A DNA stretch of 64,000 nucleotides, taken from positions 2,356,001 to 2,420,000 of the forward strand of contig NW_017386025.1 in assembly GCF_000237925.1 (NCBI RefSeq). The letters run 5' to 3'. The stretch is from Schistosoma mansoni. Its lineage: Eukaryota > Platyhelminthes > Trematoda > Strigeidida > Schistosomatidae. The notes beneath the pieces were generated by a model. The model was not told the origin of the DNA. It saw only the letters and a program-made list of their open reading frames with translations, and did no database searches. Below, one piece after another: positions 62,701 to 64,000 of this stretch (the stretch's first letter is position 1; every line of letters begins with the position of its first letter). The position numbers and the translations under genes are program-made.

Positions 62701-63806
62701 TTTGAATCGACAATTGTATCTCTGTGTTAATGTGGTATGGCAACTCGAACTGATGTACGTACGTACGAAGTTCTACGTTGTAACTGACGCAGTTCAGTCA
62801 AGGCTAGGCACTCATCACGGGACTTGGAGTTCCTGTGGTCTTGGAGGGGGGTCACGGATGTGTATTGCTAGTGAGTCCTATACCACAGAGAAATATGCAT
62901 TCAATGATCCTTGGGTTTACATGGTTTCTTCAGCTAACGTCAACTGAAAAACAAAAGTTCACATATTCAAAGCATTTTTTTACATGATTATAATGTTACT
63001 TATCATAAATGAAGTGAGAAGTACTCTTCGATATTAACGTCTTTTTTCTCTGTGTTAACCGAGTAATTGGGACAGAAACACAATCAAGAGCCATGTATGT
63101 GCACAGGTTTTGATTTGTTTGTCTGCTTATAAATAATAACAAGATAATGTCTAAATTCCTTGCAGATTAAATCCAAGATCACTCATTCACTGTCACTTTT
63201 GTTTATCAATATCTTTTATTAGCAACATCTAATTTAAAGTAGAGTGACAGAATAAAAGCTATAAATCCATATAATCTTTAGTAAATATTCTGTTCAGTAC
63301 ATCTTATATAAGTCTGCTAACATCATAAAGCTCTCACCTAGTAAGTTACTTTCCAAGAAGTTACTATTTATGAAACTAATTATGAATATTATTCCAGAAT
63401 CAAATGTGCATTAGGTCGAACAACCTTTATAAACCTTTCATTTTTTTATGTTCTGTGGCATGAAATAACACAAAACTCCTTAACAAATATTCGCTACATC
63501 CAGTTATCCAACTGGTAATCCAGCAATCTTATTTCTACCTAGCGAAATTAACACCAATAATAATGAACCAGTTGGTCTACTATTTATTGTACATGATCTG
63601 TTACATCTGAATATGACAAAAGTTGGAAAAGAAGATGCCAAAATAAATCATAAACAAAAATCTGCTTCTTTTAAAGTATTAAACAATAGTACTAGTAAAA
63701 TGAAGAAATTGACCAATGCGGATGTACAGCCAACTGTTGGCCAATTAATCGGTGTATTCGATAGCAATATTCATGGGGTAGTTTATGACAAGAAAAATAA
63801 TATAAG
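33894..63806 (+). CDS. FAM194-domain protein, ERICH6-like (multi-exon, 3' end beyond window)
   Basis: Reconstructed from splice sites and phases: exons 33894-34011, 34060-34158, 34196-34308, 36381-36554, 40251-40611, 44569-44643, 49448-49512, 54363-54618, 63504-63806, with candidate cassette exons at 57007 and 57827. The N-terminal part is acidic ([24 protein letters not shown]). Exon 5 has a C-x2-C...CC motif (CKFCGRIL...EEYCCDRY), as I recall for the glutamate-rich protein 6 family. Later exons give [22 protein letters not shown], then [12 protein letters not shown] and [19 protein letters not shown], the layout of the FAM194 domain (Y-NG...DGTG-I-YPSGN-AI). In animals these proteins are poorly studied and often testis or cilia linked. 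One phase mismatch (exon 5 to 44569) points to an unseen exon. Confidence 0.75.
34060..34158 (+). CDS. FAM194-type gene exon 2
   Basis: Acceptor ttatttagtag; encodes [20 protein letters not shown] and [12 protein letters not shown]. Ends phase 1 at A|GTATGT before a 37-base intron with a good pyrimidine tract (ttctttcttccag). Confidence 0.75.
   Translation: MLLLVKELRILILWVTNTQKAEKKMEVSISII
34196..34308 (+). CDS. FAM194-type gene exon 3
   Basis: Encodes [20 protein letters not shown] and the acidic [12 protein letters not shown]; ends in phase 0 at GAAGAA|GTAAGT. Confidence 0.78.
34320..35616. other. Intron 3 of FAM194-type gene, nothing recognised
   Basis: Unassigned AT-rich intron before the duplicated exon-4 block. 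Confidence 0.4.
35617..36562 (+). repeat. Exon-4 block, resident copy of the duplication
   Basis: Partner of 22260-23206. As this copy sits in the ordered exon series of the gene it is taken as the original. Confidence 0.9.
36381..36554 (+). CDS. FAM194-type gene exon 4
   Basis: 58 codons in phase 0/0, acceptor ttttatgtttag, donor gtaagt. Contains [14 protein letters not shown]. Its sequence with flanks is duplicated at 22260-23206. Confidence 0.85.
36701..37224 (+). repeat. Repeat family C, copy 5
   Basis: Full-length copy in the intron after exon 4, from 'tgccccaaatgccctggttc' to an A-rich 'taagtaataaataaaa' end. A 7-base tatacat occurs on both sides and may be the target-site repeat. The conserved frame [20 protein letters not shown] is open here too. 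Confidence 0.85.
37225..38195. other. Intron, nothing recognised
   Basis: AT-rich intronic DNA with no recognised repeat or exon. Confidence 0.4.
38200..38945 (+). repeat. LINE 3' UTR-type fragment
   Basis: Shares 'ttattccacgaattaattcc', 'tctatgtcaaatc', 'gatgtggtgtggaaacttga' and 'cacattgcttatgattga' with 16440-16650 and weakly with 62650-62790. Interpreted as a 5'-truncated LINE 3' end with no coding part left. Confidence 0.45.
38946..40250. other. Intron, nothing recognised
   Basis: Unassigned AT-rich intron up to the acceptor of exon 5. Confidence 0.4.
40251..40611 (+). CDS. FAM194-type gene exon 5
   Basis: 361 bases, phase 0 in and phase 1 out (A|GTAAGT). Encodes [46 protein letters not shown] and a basic stretch [13 protein letters not shown]. 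The CxxC plus CC pair suggests a metal site. Confidence 0.85.
40612..42380. other. Intron; expected to hold an unseen exon
   Basis: No repeat recognised. The phase change between 40611 and 44569 predicts an exon of length 3n+1 somewhere between them; I could not fix one. Confidence 0.4.
42385..42692 (+). repeat. Sm-alpha-like SINE with hammerhead (copy A6), near complete
   Basis: Head block (cccattgatgtttaggactg to ctcgatata), tRNA-like part with A box tagctgagtgg and B box ggttcgagtccc, ribozyme, and tail 'ggattccactgctaacc'. Best-preserved type A copy in the window. Confidence 0.88.
42612..42658 (+). ncRNA. Hammerhead ribozyme, Sm-alpha type, intact core (A6)
   Basis: CATCCAG / CTGACGA / GTCC-CAAATA-GGAC / GAAA / CGCGCGT / T / CTGGATT. 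All core residues are present. The residue before the cut is T rather than the usual C (GTT triplet), which is permitted but usually slower. Stem III is the loopless self-complementary ACGCGCGT. Confidence 0.88.
42700..43220. other. Intron, nothing recognised
   Basis: Strongly AT-rich. Confidence 0.4.
43226..43520 (+). repeat. Type B SINE, fold-back form (copy B5)
   Basis: An inverted tail and ribozyme scrap (43226-43310) leads into the 3' part of the tRNA-like region (B box gttcgaatctcg), ribozyme (43382-43427) and normal tail to 'aaccccttctgata'. The right ribozyme has AAAA for GAAA and GTT at the cut. Confidence 0.82.
44075..44262 (+). repeat. Type B SINE, minimal fold-back form (copy B7)
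   Basis: Inverted tail (tcagaagggggtttgtggag to 'caattgaagc') joined straight to 'gaggcgggatcgtggatgcg', then the ribozyme and normal tail. The tRNA-like part is lost. The ends make an inverted repeat flanking one ribozyme. Confidence 0.85.
44158..44203 (+). ncRNA. Hammerhead ribozyme, type B, intact (B7)
   Basis: GCACTG / CTGAGGA / GTCC-CACAATA-GGAC / GAAA / CGGCCGTC / CAGTGC. Perfect six-base stem I, perfect four-base stem II, complete core, GTC cleavage site. The best candidate in the window for an active ribozyme. Confidence 0.88.
44569..44643 (+). CDS. FAM194-type gene exon, acidic
   Basis: 75 bases after cctgtgag; encodes [20 protein letters not shown] then QETS; donor AGA|GTAAGT in phase 2. 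This frame alone joins without a stop to the exon at 49448 (D-SLADTTGN). The entry phase does not match exon 5. Confidence 0.65.
44677..44706. repeat. (TA)n microsatellite
   Basis: Dinucleotide run just after the donor of the exon at 44569. Confidence 0.95.
44760..45040 (-). repeat. Old type B SINE remnant
   Basis: Minus strand retains the order of ribozyme ('gagcactgaacca' side), tRNA-like and head, much diverged. No active core. Confidence 0.5.
45045..46445. other. Intron, nothing recognised
   Basis: A 80-codon open frame at 45571 shows no splice context or family likeness; (TA)n near 45850. Confidence 0.4.
46460..46725 (+). repeat. Old type B SINE
   Basis: Head end 'ggttgaagttagacattaac', tRNA-like part with B box gttcgattccc, eroded ribozyme ('gtactaagataaaatggcc') and tail ending 'ccttatactgataattt'. 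Shares this tail variant with 48525, so the two form an older subfamily. Confidence 0.65.
46730..47395. other. Intron, nothing recognised
   Basis: AT-rich, no exon found. Confidence 0.4.
47400..47790 (+). repeat. Type B SINE, fold-back form with two opposed ribozymes (copy B6)
   Basis: Left arm is an inverted tail plus inverted ribozyme (47490-47535, minus strand, AAAA core) through 'gcgcatccacgatcccg'; then part of the head, the tRNA-like part (B box gattcgagtctt), an intact ribozyme and the normal tail. The arms form an inverted repeat of about 140 bases. Confidence 0.85.
47684..47729 (+). ncRNA. Hammerhead ribozyme, type B, intact core (B6)
   Basis: GCACTG / CTGAAGA / GTCC-CGCAATA-GGAC / GAAA / CAGCCGTC / CAGTGC. 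Stems I and II pair perfectly; stem III is reduced to two pairs. Confidence 0.82.
47900..48030 (+). repeat. LINE 3' UTR-type fragment
   Basis: 'gatatggaaacttgaactga' and 'gtgccatgttctac' match the series at 16585, 38870 and 62730. Confidence 0.4.
48525..48722 (+). repeat. Old type B SINE (5'-truncated)
   Basis: B box ggttcgagtct, worn ribozyme with CTGTTAAGGA in place of the CTGANGA core, tail ending 'ccctatactgataattta'. Confidence 0.65.
49010..49375 (-). mobile_element. RTE-type LINE 5' end (leader plus endonuclease start)
   Basis: Minus strand encodes [20 protein letters not shown] and YKLEVLGI, the start of the SR2-like endonuclease, preceded by a GC-rich leader (49250-49375, 'ggcagcagcccccgg'). 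It shows what the leader fragment at 12505 belongs to. The downstream body of the element is absent. Confidence 0.75.
49448..49512 (+). CDS. FAM194-type gene exon, acidic
   Basis: 65 bases, acceptor cattgtgttag, donor CTG|GTTAGT. Encodes [21 protein letters not shown]; phase 2 in, phase 1 out, fitting both neighbours. Confidence 0.72.
50140..50345 (+). repeat. Old Sm-alpha-like SINE
   Basis: Keeps the order ctcagtagct, B-box-like ggattcgagactc, 'ggatgcagtcatatctagtt', 'ctggattccactgtaagc'. The ribozyme core is lost. Confidence 0.65.
50840..51180 (-). repeat. Old type B SINE
   Basis: Minus-strand copy, fairly long, with head, tRNA-like part and worn ribozyme around 50859-50905 ('ctagacggtcgtttcatccc' on the plus strand). 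Confidence 0.65.
51185..52970. other. Intron, nothing recognised
   Basis: AT-rich, no exon or named repeat seen. Confidence 0.4.
52976..54060 (-). mobile_element. Ty3/gypsy fossil, integrase part (second element)
   Basis: Minus strand shows an integrase catalytic-core likeness (about 53815-53573) and the C-terminal part of the integrase with its tail (about 53539-52976). A worn zinc-binding-type region may lie at 54060-53880. The rest of the element, including any LTR, is not seen. It is broken and partial, differs from the element at 29600, and probably belongs to another gypsy lineage. Confidence 0.8.
54363..54618 (+). CDS. FAM194-type gene exon, first half of domain core
   Basis: Acceptor ttatttaaacag. 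Encodes [20 protein letters not shown], a variable acidic part, then [20 protein letters not shown] and VI. The donor ATT|GTATCC is modest; phase 2 out. Confidence 0.78.
55085..55210 (+). mobile_element. 3' terminal scrap of the second LINE type
   Basis: Encodes [19 protein letters not shown] then a GCRQPDY-like stretch, matching the C terminus of the LINE at 59580-62521 ([19 protein letters not shown]). It lies just before an unrelated SR2-like copy. Confidence 0.65.
55230..56790 (+). mobile_element. RTE-type LINE (SR2-like), 5'-truncated, decayed
   Basis: Encodes [20 protein letters not shown], then a 168-codon frame (55390-55896) with the RT parts [40 protein letters not shown] and [20 protein letters not shown]. 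Later pieces give [35 protein letters not shown] and the basic C terminus. The YADD-type box region lies in a corrupted stretch (about 55900-56100). Several stops and frameshifts; no endonuclease part. Most complete SR2-like copy here. Confidence 0.85.
57007..57156 (+). CDS. Candidate cassette exon E of FAM194-type gene
   Basis: 150 bases, open frame [20 protein letters not shown] and onward to LCKLTS, donor GCAG|GTAAGT. The acceptor (cttgattaag) is weak; a second one after 'attattaaag' (57029) is possible but out of phase with the previous exon. Phase 2 at both ends, so it can be kept or skipped without a frame change. Confidence 0.55.
57345..57548 (+). repeat. Old type B SINE
   Basis: Begins 'gatgttcgacattaacacc', A box ggctcagtgg, ribozyme with CTGAGGA kept but GGAC GAAA changed to GGAGGAAA. 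Preceded by a short (TA)n run at 57332. Confidence 0.7.
57827..57931 (+). CDS. Candidate cassette exon F of FAM194-type gene
   Basis: 105 bases, acceptor catatttccag, donor TCG|GTCAGT. Encodes [20 protein letters not shown] and [14 protein letters not shown]. Phase 2 at both ends, joining smoothly to exon E before it and the exon at 63504 after it. Confidence 0.6.
58125..58275 (+). repeat. Old Sm-alpha-like SINE
   Basis: ctcagtagcgaagtg, B box gttcgagtcc, 'ggatgcagctaaatccagtt', then a lost ribozyme core (cgatgaaatg). Confidence 0.6.
58280..59575. other. Intron, nothing recognised
   Basis: AT-rich intronic sequence before the LINE. Confidence 0.4.
59580..62521 (+). mobile_element. Second LINE type (RTE-like endonuclease-RT), nearly full coding length, broken
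   Basis: Endonuclease: [12 protein letters not shown] start near 59670, [37 protein letters not shown] and [13 protein letters not shown] (60047-60085, catalytic GDFNAQ), then [90 protein letters not shown], then [20 protein letters not shown] with an intact YADD box (61710). C terminus: [43 protein letters not shown], and after a stop [19 protein letters not shown] to the end at 62521. Stops at about 60097, 61154 and 61462 and a frameshift near 60350 disable it. It differs from SR2 (FLDLKAAF against FLDYEKAF); perhaps the SR3/Perere-3 group. Confidence 0.85.
62522..62935 (+). repeat. 3' UTR of the LINE and adjoining worn SINE
   Basis: Holds the dispersed 3' blocks ('ggtatggcaactcgaactga', 'acgaagttctacgttgta'). 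From about 62800 a type-B-like series follows ('acggatgtgtattgctag', 'gagtcctataccacag'). Confidence 0.5.
62940..63503. other. Intron, nothing recognised
   Basis: AT-rich DNA up to the acceptor of the exon at 63504. After 63806 the remaining 194 bases are intron. Confidence 0.4.
63504..63806 (+). CDS. FAM194-type gene exon, second half of domain core
   Basis: Acceptor cgctacatccag. Encodes [34 protein letters not shown], a basic insert, then [20 protein letters not shown]. Donor ATAAG|GTAGTT in phase 2; the gene continues outside the window. Confidence 0.82.
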
Positions 63807-64000
63807 GTAGTTGTTGTTTAACTCAAATTAATGTGATAAAGTTTAGTTACTTTCTGTCACTAATTATCTCATAAACATTAACTTATCTTATTGCGGTTGC
63901 TCCTTTTGTAGTTATTTGGACGTTTCATGTAAATTCCAGTTGCTGAAATTATTCAAAAGCTTCAAATTTCGAGCTATTCGTCTAAATTTCAATGAATGTT

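Overview
The window reads as nuclear DNA of a parasitic flatworm of the genus Schistosoma; the species is not determined. It is AT-rich, has spliced genes with very small 5' introns and multi-kilobase later introns, and is full of schistosome-type repeats: hammerhead-ribozyme SINEs of the Sm-alpha type, SR2-like RTE LINEs, a CR1-like LINE, a Penelope-like element and Ty3/gypsy fossils. A 200-base run of N (22060-22259) marks an assembly gap.

Two host genes can be read. On the minus strand, 19985-26322, is a complete two-exon VPS25 (ESCRT-II subunit, 180 residues). On the plus strand, from 33894 past the useful end of the window, is a multi-exon gene for a FAM194-domain protein resembling ERICH6 (glutamate-rich protein 6). 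Its exons at 33894-34011, 34060-34158, 34196-34308, 36381-36554, 40251-40611, 44569-44643, 49448-49512, 54363-54618 and 63504-63806 have mostly matching splice phases. Two further exon-like blocks (57007-57156, 57827-57931) sit between the halves of the conserved core. The 5' ends of the two genes face each other across about 7.6 kb that holds a CR1-like LINE and a Ty3/gypsy fossil.

Layout: 1-19.9 kb is intergenic and repeat-filled (RTE scraps, Penelope-like 3' end with two LTR-like repeats, many ribozyme SINEs). 20-26.3 kb is VPS25, whose 5.8-kb intron contains a tandem duplication of about 1.47 kb and a second copy of exon 4 of the FAM194 gene. 26.6-33.3 kb is the CR1-like LINE followed by the gypsy fossil, both on the minus strand. 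33.9-64 kb is the FAM194 gene, with SINEs, a second gypsy fossil (about 53-54 kb), an SR2-like RTE copy (55.2-56.8 kb) and a longer second LINE (59.6-62.5 kb) in its introns.

The most interesting layer is ribozymic. Three unrelated repeat classes (Sm-alpha-like SINE, a second tRNA-headed SINE, and the Penelope-like repeat) each carry a hammerhead core. At least four SINE copies keep the whole conserved core, while others share the same substitution in it. Both SINE classes also repeatedly occur as inverted or fold-back fusions of their own parts. All family names and exon joins were made by eye; none was tested by alignment or RNA data.
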